In this document: one piece after another, positions 35,695 through 49,100 of the stretch
Layout of the letters: the number at the start of each line of letters is the position of its first letter
Numbering within the stretch: the first letter of the stretch is position 1
Assembly (NCBI RefSeq): GCF_964340395.1
Contig: NC_135567.1
Coordinates: forward strand, 21,307,306 to 21,371,305
Source of the DNA: Glandiceps talaboti
Lineage: Eukaryota > Hemichordata > Enteropneusta > Spengelidae
Reading direction: 5' to 3'
DNA: 64,000 nucleotides
The notes under the pieces: model-generated
What the model saw: only the letters and a program-made list of their open reading frames with translations
The model's database searches: none
What the model was told of the DNA's origin: nothing
Position numbers and translations under genes: made by a program

Positions 35695-36903
35695 CGTAAT
35701 TTTGAAAGTAAACTTGTACGAGAACTGTGTAAAGTGTATGGAATTACCAAGAGCCGTACCACTGCATACCACCCTGAAGGCAACGGACAATGCGAACGCT
35801 TTAATCGAACCCTTCATGATCGCTTACGTACTTTATCCCGAGAACAGAAACGTAAATGGTCTGAGTACTTACCTGAAATTGTCTATGCCTATAACAGCAC
35901 ACCTCATTCGTCGACAGGCTACTCTCCACATTATTTGTTCTTTGGTAGAGAACCAACTCTCCCTGTAGATCATTTGCTAGGAATTGATGTGGATAGCAGT
36001 GAAAATTGTCAGGTTGATGAATGGATTTCTGAACACTACGAGAAACTGACAGATGCATTCAAGTTAGCCTCCCAGAAGACTGAGAAGGAAGCTCTTCGCA
36101 GGAAGACTAGGAATGATCGTAAGGCTGTCAATACTGAGTTACCAGTGGGTGCACGAGTGTTTCTCAGGAACAGGAACATTAGAGGCCGTAACAAGATACA
36201 GGATGTATGGAATTCTGAACCTTACAGAGTCATCAAGAGACTAGATACTGGTGGAAATACCTATGAAGTTGAGCCAATTGATGGAGATTCCCCAAGGAAA
36301 ACTGTTCATCGTGGAGAAATGTTGGATTCCAGAAGTCTTGCAAAAGACATGGAGCCCTGCGATGCACCCGATGATGTAAAGTCAGAGGATCTTACCTGTA
36401 GTGACTCTGAAGATGAGTATGATTTTGGTGTTGATGCAGATAGTATACGTTGGAATGACATATGTGATCCGCACGTGAAAACTACACCAAGTAGTACCGA
36501 AAACATCCACTCTGAACCAGATACAGATTTGACTTCACCAGACAAACCCCCTGGGATTGCTGTGGACATAACTGCGCCGAGTGCTTCTGACAAAGCAGGG
36601 AAGCAGACCCTCGACGTTGAAACTAGAAATTCTGAATTGTCTGCAAGCCATGAGGCAACACAGAATTTGGTAACTGATTCTTCTGATACCACAAATCCTG
36701 AACCTTCACTGATGGATACTGCTGTACCAAGACGTACTACACGTACGAATGCAGGTCATCATCCTAACCCTCATCACTTACCTACATCAGTTGTTGAAGA
36801 AACCAGAGCTTCATTGAACTTTGATCCTAAAGTGTTAACTAATATAATTGAGACAAACCTTTTAGTCATGCAAATGTTGACTGGCACTGTAAGTGAACAG
36901 TGA
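35695..36903 (+). pseudogene. Gypsy integrase C-terminal part, frame-shifted
   Basis: This frame continues the integrase core with the third catalytic residue (Glu in QCERFNRTL). A KIQDVWNSEPYRVIKRL segment resembles the GPY/F module of Gypsy integrases. A long acidic Ser/Thr-rich tail of about 170 residues has no recognised domain. The frame offset relative to 32393-35694 means the integrase in this copy would be truncated. No envelope-like frame follows; 36904-36955 is untranslated. Confidence 0.85.
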
Positions 36904-36955
36904 AATTCTTGTGTTTTGCTTTATTTGAACTATGGTTGTTGAGACACCAACCATT

Positions 36956-36968
36956 AAGCAGGGAAGTG
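36956..36968 (+). other. Gypsy polypurine tract
   Basis: AAGCAGGGAAG plus TG lies directly before the 3' LTR. A purine-rich run here primes plus-strand DNA synthesis in LTR elements. Confidence 0.7.
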
Positions 36969-38003
36969 TGTGACGTGTAATTTCTGCACATGCGCAGTAG
37001 CTTCCCACGAGGCAAGCCGCCATTTTTGAATGAATACTTACCTGTGTTCAGTTCATTGTTCGTATGTTAATCCGACACCATCAACTGTATGGAGGGCGCC
37101 ATCTCTCCTATTGCTGTTACTTATTAGATGGTAAGATGTTCTACTTTTGTTTAACGAAGTTTTGTTGGAGAATTTATCGTACTTTTCGAGTATTTCACCT
37201 TTATTTGTATTGATTGTATTTTATACATAGCGTCTATGGACGTACACGATGTAACCTTGAACAACTTTTTGTACAAAGTTCTAGCGTTTCATGAAAACTA
37301 TTTTTGAGTTAACTACCACCTCGGTTAAGTCTACAACCTCATGTTATTCCGATTCTACAAGTGAAACTATGTATTTTCATTTTTATCAGTGATCGAGACA
37401 TTTTACTGTGAGCGTACGAAACGTAGTAGTCAATATGCAAACTCATGTACTGTACCGTTGCATTTGAATAGGTGGACCACACTTAGTGAACTGATCGTCC
37501 TTGTATTAGTCCGTCGCCTATCTTAGTATCTAGCCTAGTCAGGGTGAGTGAAATGTATATTTTCCATGTATTATTACAGTAATTCTGTTGTATTCCCACT
37601 GAACTATTTTTAGTATGTATTTTATATGATAGTAATTGAGATGCTGTACGGAGTCATTGCATGCTATTTGAGCACTTGTATACGCGTAGTTACAGTTCAT
37701 TTGCATATTGCGTCTCCATGACGTCAGACTTGTGTAGCAATTTTCTCTGCGTACTACTGTTTAATTTGTAGCATGTTTACTTTGCTTGTGTACTATTTAT
37801 TGACACCTAGTCGAGTCATGAGTCATTGTATTGCACTGATACAAATGTTTATTTATCTTTTTCAATAGGTTTTATTTTTACCCTGTTTTAGTTTATGGCT
37901 CAGTCCCATGTACTATTCATGTAACCAGGAATCCGGAAATAAAAAGAGCTTGGATTTGAACTCAATAACATTGTGTTGCTGTCTTCAATTATCCTGTGTC
38001 ACA
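36969..38003 (+). repeat. Gypsy 3' LTR, intact, 1035 bp
   Basis: From TGTGACGTGTAATTTCTGCA to CCTGTGTCACA. It contains TGACGTCA, a possible poly(A) signal AATAAA in GGAAATAAAAAGAGC, and an ATG at 37908 whose frame stays open through the LTR end into the host gene. Confidence 0.96.
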
Positions 38004-38007
38004 CGAA
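38004..38007. other. Target-site duplication, right copy (CGAA)
   Basis: Second copy of the CGAA at 24587-24590. Host reading continues as CGAACTCTAAAG. Confidence 0.9.
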
Positions 38008-39203
38008 CTCTAAAGAGTAAACGAATCATCAACCAAGCCCAATGGAATTTACTTTACCCACTTCACAGTACCCCAGTAAAGTCAGTGAACTTTGACATTA
38101 GTTTACTAGCAGTGCTATTAAGAAATATTTGTAATCTACAACAGCCTCCGACTGGCTGGGATAACCTTCCAAGACCAGCTGACCACAGCATGGAAGCTGA
38201 TATAGCGAGGTTTAAATTCTACCGTAATAAACTCTGTCACAGCAAAATATTACGAGTCAGTGAATTCGATTTCCATGGCTACTGGAGTGAAATTAGTGAT
38301 GCATTGGTACATCTTGGTGCTAAGAGAGAAGACATTGATAGATTGAAAACTGAAACAATGGACAGTGAACTTGAAGAAAGGTATACTAAGGAATTACTTG
38401 AGTGGGCACAGAGGGATGCTGAAGGTACTGACTTAATCCTCAATATTATCAAATCATTGCAAATAGAAACTGAAGAGAAATTAACATGTGAATGTCAAGA
38501 AAAGAATGAAGTTTCTTTGTATTGTCATACTTGTAAGACACTAATCTGTATAAGATGTACACAGGCTGGTTGTCACTCATCTACAATGAAACACAACGAT
38601 CTCCGAGATTTAACAAATGCTGCTTCTTTTCTGAGAGAAGAAGTGCAGAAGGCAATTACTAAACTGAATGGTAAACTCTGTTGTATGGACAGCAGCTTAA
38701 AAGAAGCATCAGAAATCTCACAGCTGTTTGCATCAAATTTGCATATGAAAGTATATGGAATAAGTAAGCTTACAAGAAATTATAAAGATAGAGAAAAGTT
38801 AACACACAATGTAAATGATCAGTATAACAAGATGAACCAACAAATCAGTGAAGAAATCTCAAAACTTGAAGATGCACAGTGTCAAGCGAAGACGTCTTTA
38901 CAGTATTTTAAGAATGTGATTGATATTGTTAATGACACAAAACTGTTAACTGAGAGCAGAACAATTGCAGCTTACATGAAAGATGCAGTAAAGTTGAAGA
39001 CAACATTAAGTGATTTTGCCGAGATGATGCAGTTGTACAGATTAGGCCAGATTATAGATACACGTATCCTCATTTCACATCTCCTGCCACGGCCAGTCCA
39101 TATAACAAAGTGTTCTTACAATCACTGGGTCTACTACACGGCCAGTCCATATAACAAAGTGTTCTTACAATTACTGGGTCAGCTACACGGCCAGTCCATA
39201 TAA
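38004..39203 (+). CDS. Interrupted HEPN / B-box / coiled-coil gene, 3' part
   Basis: The host frame resumes after the CGAA duplication and encodes about 400 residues. First is the rest of the DZIP3-like HEPN domain (AQWNLLYPLH, LRNICNLQQPPTGWDNLP, KFYRNKLCHSKIL, FDFHGYWSEISDALVHLGA). Then comes a B-box-type zinc-binding segment (CECQEKNEVSLYCHTCKTL, CIRCTQAGC) and a coiled coil of about 120 residues. RNKLCH (38223-38240) fits the R-N-x3-H motif of catalytic HEPN RNases. The paralogue at 46189 continues into filamin and NHL domains, but here the frame runs into the 39091 minisatellite and stops at 39203. The last 37 or so residues are repeat-encoded. Either an unseen splice donor precedes the array or the C-terminal half is lost. 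An ATG in the LTR (37908) opens in frame, giving a possible LTR-driven 431-residue fusion. Confidence 0.8.
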   Translation, partial: RTLKSKRIINQAQWNLLYPLHSTPVKSVNFDISLLAVLLRNICNLQQPPTGWDNLPRPADHSMEADIARFKFYRNKLCHSKILRVSEFDFHGYWSEISDALVHLGAKREDIDRLKTETMDSELEERYTKELLEWAQRDAEGTDLILNIIKSLQIETEEKLTCECQEKNEVSLYCHTCKTLICIRCTQAGCHSSTMKHNDLRDLTNAASFLREEVQKAITKLNGKLCCMDSSLKEASEISQLFASNLHMKVYGISKLTRNYKDREKLTHNVNDQYNKMNQQISEEISKLEDAQCQAKTSLQYFKNVIDIVNDTKLLTESRTIAAYMKDAVKLKTTLSDFAEMMQLYRLGQIIDTRILISHLLPRPVHITKCSYNHWVYYTASPYNKVFLQLLGQLHGQSI

Positions 39204-39979
39204 CAAAGTGTTCTTACAATTACTGGGTCTACTACGCACATTGCCAGTCCATATAACGAAGTGTTCTTACAATCACTGGGTATAATGCATGGCCAGTCCA
39301 TATAACAAAGTGTTCTTACAATCACTGGGTCTACTGCATGGCCAGTCCATATAACAAAGTGTTCTTACAATCACTGGGTCTACTACACTGCCAGTCCATA
39401 TAACAAAGTGTTCTTACAATTACTGGGTCTACTGCATGGCCAGTCCATATAACAAAGTGTTCTTACAATCACTGGGTCTACTACACTGCCAGTCCATATA
39501 ACAAAGTGTTCTTACAATCACTGGGTCTACTACACGGCCAGTCCATATAACAAAGTGTTCTTACAATTACTGGGTCTACTACGCACATTGCCAGTCCATA
39601 TAACAAAGTGTTCTTACAATTACTGGGTCTACTGCATGGCCAGTCCATATAACAAAGTGTTCTTACAATCACTGGGTCTACTACACTGCCAGTCCATATA
39701 ACAAAGTGTTCTTACAATCACTGGGTCTACTACACGGCCAGTCCATATAACAAAGTGTTCTTACAATTACTGGGTCTACTACGCACATTGCCAGTCCATA
39801 TAACAAAGTGTTCTTACAATCACTGGGTCTACTACGCACATTGCCAGTCCATATAACAAAGTGTTCTTACAATTACTGGGTCTACTGCATGGCCAGTCCA
39901 TATAACAAAGTGTTCTTACAATCACTGGGTCTACTACGCACATTGCCAGTCCATATAACAAAGTGTTCTTACAATCACT
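39091..39979. repeat. 49-53-bp minisatellite, about 17 copies
   Basis: The unit is GGCCAGTCCATATAACAAAG then TGTTCTTACAATCACTGGGTCTACTACAC, with a longer variant containing TACGCACATTGCC. The 3' end of the interrupted host frame lies within the first copies. Confidence 0.95.
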
Positions 39980-39994
39980 GATTGTATGTTGATT

Positions 39995-40231
39995 GTCACT
40001 TGGAAAGTAAACAATTGAAGCCATTATGTGTAATCTTGTCAACAGAGTTTTGTTTCTATTGTAAATGTCAGTTGGAAAGTAAACAATTGAAGCCATTATG
40101 TGTAATCTTGTCAACAGAGTTCTGTTTCTATTGTAAATGTCAGTTGGAAAGTAAACAATTGAAGCCATTATGTGTAATCTTGTCAACAGAGTTCTGTTTC
40201 TATTGTAAATGTCAGTTGGAAAGTAAACAAT
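39995..40231. repeat. 72-bp tandem repeat, 3.3 copies
   Basis: The unit starts TGTCAGTTGGAAAGTAAACA and includes AAGCCATTATGTGTAATCTT and CAACAGAGTTCTGTTTC. Copies are nearly identical. Confidence 0.92.
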
Positions 40232-41299
40232 TGTTCTACCTAGGTAGTGCCAGACAGTCCTTGTTCTACCTAGGACTGCCTGGCACTATCTAGGTAGAAC
40301 AAGGACTGTCTGGCACTACCTAGGTAGAACAAGGACTGTCTGGCACCTAGGTAGAACAAGGACTGCCTGGCACTACCTAGGTAGAACAAGGACTGTCTGG
40401 CACCTAGGTAGAACAAGGACTGCCTGGCACTACCTAGGTAGAACAAGGACTGCCTGGCACTACCTAGGTAGAACAAGGACTGTCTGGCACCTAGGTAGAA
40501 CAAGGACTGTCTGGCACCTAGGTAGAACAAGGACTGCCTGGCACTACCTAGGTAGAACAAGGACTGTCTGGCACTACCTAGGTAGAACAAGGACTGTCTG
40601 GCACTACCTAGGTAGAACAAGGACTGCCTGGCACTATCTAGGTAGAACAAGGACTGTCTGGCACTACCTAGGTAGAACAAGGACTGTCTGGCACCTAGGT
40701 AGAACAAGGACTGCCTGGCACTACCTAGGTAGAACAAGGACTGTCTGGCACTACCTAGGTAGAACAAGGACTGCCTGGCACTACCTAGGTAGAACAAGGA
40801 CTGTCTGGCACTACCTAGGTAGAACAAGGACTGTCTGGCACTACCTAGGTAGAACAAGGACTGCCTGGCACTACCTAGGTAGAACAAGGACTGTCTGGCA
40901 CTACCTAGGTAGAACAAGGACTGCCTGGCACTACCTAGGTAGAACAAGGACTGTCTGGCACTACCTAGGTAGAACAAGGACTGTCTGGCACTACCTAGGT
41001 AGAACAAGGACTGTCTGGCACTACCTAGGTAGAACAAGGACTGTCTGGCACTACCTAGGTAGAACAAGGACTGCCTGGCACTACCTAGGTAGAACAAGGA
41101 CTGTCTGGCACTACCTAGGTAGAACAAGGACTGCCTGGCACTACCTAGGTAGAACAAGGACTGTCTGGCACCTAGGTAGAACAAGGACTGCCTGGCACTA
41201 TATACCTAGGTAGAACAAGGACTGTCTGGCACCTAGGTAGAACAAGGACTGCCTGGCACTACCTAGGTAGATAAGGACTGCCTGGCACTATCTAGGTAA
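40231..41299. repeat. 30/24-bp minisatellite with a flipped left end
   Basis: About 36 copies of CTACCTAGGTAGAACAAGGA followed by CTGTCTGGCA; some copies lack 6 bp. The first 44 bp (40231-40274) are the same unit in reverse orientation, so the array begins with an inverted junction. Each full unit contains the 12-bp palindrome CTACCTAGGTAG. An open minus-strand frame (SARQSLFYLG repeats) is an artefact of the 30-bp period. Confidence 0.96.
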
Positions 41300-41404
41300 A
41301 ATGTGTACTCACATATAATCACAGGTGTAGTGACACTAAGACAGGCTATCACAGTCTCCTGTGGTCAAATACACCTTGTAGTGGCCACTCACACTGTAAT
41401 TTTT

Positions 41405-41970
41405 TACATTAAGGCTACCATCTTATGTGGTCAAAACATACCCTGTTGTTATACACATATCATTTTATATTAAGGCTACAAACTCCTGTGGTCAAATTAA
41501 ACCCTGTAGTATACACATATCACTTTATATTAAGGCTACAGTCTCCTGTGGTCAAATTAAACCCTGTAGTTATACACATCTCAGTTTATATTAAGGCTAC
41601 AGTCTCCTGTGGTCAAATTAAACACTGTAGTTATACATATAGTATTATATTATTAAGGCTACAGTCTCCTGTGGTCAAATTAAACCCTGTAGTTATACAC
41701 ATATCATCATATCATTTTATATTAAGGCTACAGTCTCCTGTGGTCAAATTAAACCCTGTAGTTATACATATAGTATTATATTATTAAGGCTACAGTCTCC
41801 TGTGGTCAAATTAAACCCTGTAGTTATACATATAGTATTTTATATTAAGGCTACAGTCTCCTGTGGTCAAGGCAAATCCTGTAGTTATAGCATTTTATAT
41901 TAAGGCTACAGTCTTCTGTGGTCATACCAATTTAAACCCTGTTGTTATACACATAGTATTTTATATATGA
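41405..41970. repeat. Minisatellite of about 60 bp, 9 copies
   Basis: Shared segments are TTAAGGCTACAGTCTCCTGT and GGTCAAATTAAACCCTGTAG, separated by variable AT-rich stretches. Confidence 0.9.
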
Positions 41971-42578
41971 ACACACCCATCATCATTAGTACCTGACGGC
42001 GATGGTATCACTAAGATGTACCATGGTGTAAATGAGTTCAATAAACCTGCTGTCTGTATGATAACAAGTTGATTATTAGCAGACCCTACCTAGTTCATAC
42101 ATACCTTTATAATCTATGATGAATAATACGTTATGTATATACAGATATACAACTTGTTTGCTTGTAACTTTTGTGTACAATGTAAAAGGACATCTGAGGA
42201 CACAGTTGCAGATTTCTCCACCCTGGTGTTTTTCTCATATTTTTACCTGGTTGGCAGACAATCTTCCTCACATTCTATACCTGATGATTGGTACTGTATC
42301 TGTGGGGAGGTAAAACCATATCAACAGGTAACTTTTATGTTACTATATAAAAGGGTGTGTGAGGACACAACAGAGTATTATCTCAATCTCAGTGTTTGTC
42401 TCCTTTTTATGTGTAATACAGTACATGGTTCTCTCTTCATCAAAGCTGGATCTATGGAGTGCAGTATGACCTGTTGATATACTAAGTAACTTACATTGCT
42501 AACCTTTTGAAAGGACTTCTAGGGACAGAGCAGTGAATATTACACTCATACACAATATATTGTGTTTTAGTTTTGAGA
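41971..42578. other. Spacer, possible 3' end of a transcript
   Basis: AATAAA lies at 42040-42045. A short frame after an AG at about 41989 (DGDGITKMYHGVNEF, stop at about 42072) could be a terminal exon, but support is weak. 42130-42470 holds two diverged copies of a unit of about 170 bp. Confidence 0.3.
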
Positions 42579-42876
42579 GATATATGTACACATACCTATA
42601 CTCTATCCTACTGGACCTAGGACAAGAACTGATATATGTACACATACCTATACTCTATCCTACTGGACCTAGGACAAGAAATGATATATGTACACATACC
42701 TACTCTATCCTACTGGACCTAGGACAAGAACGGATATATGTACACATACCTACTCTATCCTACTGGACCGAGGACAAGAACTGATATATGTACACATACC
42801 TACTCTATCCTACTGGACCTAGGACAAGAACTGATATATGTACACATACCTACTCTATCCTACTGGACCTAGGACA
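42579..42876. repeat. 50/54-bp minisatellite, about 6 copies
   Basis: The unit is GATATATGTACACATACCTA, CTCTATCCTACTGGACCTAG, GACAAGAACT. The first two copies have 4 extra bases. Confidence 0.94.
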
Positions 42877-43049
42877 ATGATACATGATAAAACTGTCACA
42901 TTGTATCTAAGAACTTGAAATATTTGTGCATAATTGTGCAGATACATCAATCACTGAATTTTTCTCTCATGTAGGTTATTTTCGTTCAGAAGTGATTCTT
43001 CTGTACAACTTTGGCCTGTGATAAAAACACACACAGAGAGGTTTGGGTT

Positions 43050-43219
43050 ACCCTTAAGCTACTTACCGGGTACACTACATCTTTATAGAGACTCGCAAGT
43101 CTATGATGTTTGCCTGGGTTAACTGACGTAACAACAATTTACACCAAGGACTGAGATTCTTTAACCATTGAATCCAGGAAGTGTCAAGTAAGAGCACAGT
43201 GCAAAATACAGTGTACAAG
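43050..43219 (+). other. Candidate 5' UTR exon of the 46189 gene
   Basis: The sequence ends in a good splice donor, ACAAG|GTATGT, at 43219, and the next gene has a strong acceptor at 46072 with no ATG-bearing exon between. The left limit is unknown. Inference only. Confidence 0.35.
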
Positions 43220-46072
<2,853 letters not shown>

Positions 46073-46188
46073 GATTTTTATATAGAGGTGTTCCTGACAT
46101 TTCCCTTCAGCACATTGCAAGGAAGTGATATCGGTACAATCAGAGGTACTTTCTTAAAAAGATAGAGTAGCATACAGCAGTTGATGAA

Positions 46189-49100
46189 ATGGCGACAACT
46201 GTTGAATCTCCCCAAGAATCACAAGTGACAAAGGAAATGGAATACTACGATCGACTTGGTAAACTCCTCAACCATGGGGGCGCTATTGCATTCAGGAAAT
46301 GCTTCGACAAGATACATCCTGCAAACACACTGAGACATCGACTCACTGACCGAAACATTCACGACACCCTGCGCAATTTGTGCAGACGTAACATCATCAA
46401 CACTGCACAGTACCAGATATTGTACCCGACAACAGAGTGTGAGCCAAACTCAGAAAATTTTGACATGACATTGTTGGTAATCCTTCTGATCAATATCTGT
46501 AGTCTGCCAACACCTGTAGCTGGATGGGATAATATGCCACCAATAACAGACCAGACTAAAGCAGATGATATCGCAAGAGTTCTATATTTTCAGAAGAAGT
46601 TCATCTCCAACCAAAATGGTAGTATCAGTAAGAGAAATTTCCGAGACTATTGGAATGTTATCTTAGATGCTCTGGTACGTTTGGGTGCAAATAAAGCTGA
46701 CCTAGATAAATGGAGAAAGCAACATGTGGATCACAAAGTGGGAGAGAAATATCATCAGGAAATAAGAGTAGGGTTGGAGACAGTAGACACATTACTGCAA
46801 GAAGGAATAGGGGTCGGAGGTCAAGTAGCTCAAAGAAGTGGACATCGTCCTATGTCATATGCAGACAGAGACATGTGGCAGCAATATGACAGGGAGATTT
46901 CAGAAGGTGAAGATATTATTGCAACTATTCTCCATGAAACAGAAAGAGTTCCTACACAAACACATTATCATGTTGAGGGGTCAAGAGATGACCGCCAAGC
47001 TTCACCTGTGGAGGGGCCGAGAGATGACCTCCAAGCTTCACCTGTGGAGGGGCCGAGAGATGACCTCCAAGTTTCACCTGTGGAGGGGTCAAGAAATGAC
47101 CTCCAAGCTTCACCTGTGGAGTTTGAAGAACAGAAAAATAACAACTTAGCTGAGAAGGTTATGGTGGTTGAAATTCAACAGCCCTGTGGAAAGGAGTTTC
47201 ACCAAGACCCAGTTATGCATGACAGGGAAACACATGATGACCATTTTACTTCATCTGAGCAATTATCAATACAAAAGCAGTACGATGAAGATCCTATACA
47301 AGCAGTTCCCATGGTGATAAGGAAAGGGTCATTGGAAGATGAAGAATTCTACTATGACACCACTGAAGAACCTCAGGCTGCAGCCTCCCCCAAGAACCTT
47401 GACCAGCAGTATGACAACGAACTTGATCAGCAGTATGACAATGAGATTACAGTAGGTGTGGTGATGTTGGAATCTCGGCCAATAGCAAAGAAAATAGTTG
47501 AAGATGAGGTCTTCTACTACAAAGATGACAAAGATTACCTGAGGGCTTCTGTCAGTGACTTGCATCAACAGGACCATGGAACACGTGGTGAATATGATGA
47601 TGAGTATGCAGCACAGATGATGGAAAGGGAGAGTTTCTATAATGACCAAACAGATGACTCTAAAACTGCAAGTGAACTGGAGAAGCAAAGGCAGCTCTCT
47701 ACACAGTCAATAGGTAGTGATTCTGCAAGTGAACTGGAGAAGCAAAGGCAGCTCTCTACACAGTCAGTAGGTAGTGATTCTGCAAGTGAACTGGAGAAGC
47801 AAAGGCAGCTCTCTACACAGTCAGTAGGTAGTGATTCTGCAAGTGAACTGGAGAAGCAAAGGCAGCTCTCTACACAGTCAGTAGGTAGTGATTCTGCAGA
47901 GCAAAGAATTGTCAAACATCAGTACGTACAGTGCAGTGAACATGAAGATGATCCGATGAACTCATCAATGTATTGTAGAACATGCAATAACCCTCTCTAC
48001 TGTGTGAAATGTACACAAACAAAACATCAACATTTTGGACATGTCCTGGTATACATCACTGCAGAAGCATCACTATTACAACAAGAAATACGACAGAAGA
48101 TAACGCAACTGGTAAGCAAGAAAGCGGAGATTGACAACAGCTTGAGTACAGCAAGAATGAGTTCACAACAGCTTGAAGAAAACTTTCGTCAAGTATCTGC
48201 AAAGATACAAAGAGCTGAGGTTGAAGAGCAAACAAAGTTACGACTGACTGAAAAAGTGAAAGACCAGTACAATGAAATGAAAGGTAAAATGGACAGCGAA
48301 AGGGTTGCACTAAGGAAGGGGGCGAAATCAGTTAATCAAAGCTTGAAGTATTTGAAGGAAGTTTGTAGTGAGCAGAATGATCCTTATGATGTCATGAGTG
48401 AGCAGAAAAAAGTTGAAGCATATCTGGAGCGCCCAATGCCAATGAAAACTACATTTTATAGTGTTTATGATTTGGTTGCCGAAGTGTATGCTGATGGTGG
48501 AAAACTATATCTCTTTTATCCAGCTCTTCCTGCATCATCAAGTGTCAAACATATTCAAGTCCACAAAATTAGTCTCCCATTACGAAAAAACGAGGAAGCA
48601 GTTTTTGATATCACTACGAAGAATTATTTTGGGAATACAGTTGATGAGTTTGAGGGGTTAGAGGCATACGTTAAAGACAGTGAGGGAGATTTAGAAATGT
48701 GTGATGTATTAAGAATAGTCAAGCGGGGCAAGTTTATTACTTTTAAAGTAAAATTCACTGCTTCCAAACAAGGCTTGCATGAGATATCGGTGAAACTGCG
48801 CAATCATCACATCTATGGCTCACCGCTTACGTTCAGAGTAGCACCCTCATTTAAGCTTAAAGGCATCAACATCAAGTACAGCATAAAAAATAAAAAGCTT
48901 GATAACTTCCTGTACAGACAAACTGACAACATCATACCAGGACGACAAAAATCAGCCATGACCGTAGGCAATGAAGGGCAAATTGTCTTTGTTGATGTAG
49001 CGACACATGCACCATTAATAGGCAAAGTCCTCGTTAATCGCCTACATTTATTTGATCAAGATCTTGCACAGTATAAAAGTGTCACTCTCTCATTACCGTG

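Larger units (their letters stand above)
24591..38003 (+). mobile_element. Ty3/Gypsy LTR retrotransposon with a nested insert
   Basis: A complete element of about 8.4 kb once the 5,023-bp Ngaro-type insert in its 5' LTR is discounted. In order: 5' LTR (two pieces, 479 + 556 bp), primer-binding region, gag, pol (protease, RT, RNase H, integrase), polypurine tract, 3' LTR (1035 bp). The LTRs begin TGTGAC and end GTCACA. Both LTRs are exactly 1035 bp and I saw no differences when comparing them by eye, so insertion is recent. It lies in the sense orientation within the HEPN gene. The integrase frame is broken near 35694, so this copy is not autonomous unless that base is a sequencing error. Confidence 0.95.

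Noticed and set aside
35734-36903. Separate gene downstream of pol (envelope-like)
   Set aside because: Its start continues the integrase core and it has no signal peptide or membrane segment; it is the frame-shifted end of pol.
40270-41184. 304-residue frame of SARQSLFYLG repeats
   Set aside because: Artefact of the 30-bp repeat period.
42116-42477. Overlapping Cys-containing frames, possible zinc finger
   Set aside because: The region is two diverged tandem copies of a unit of about 170 bp; the Cys spacing is not repeated in the second copy.
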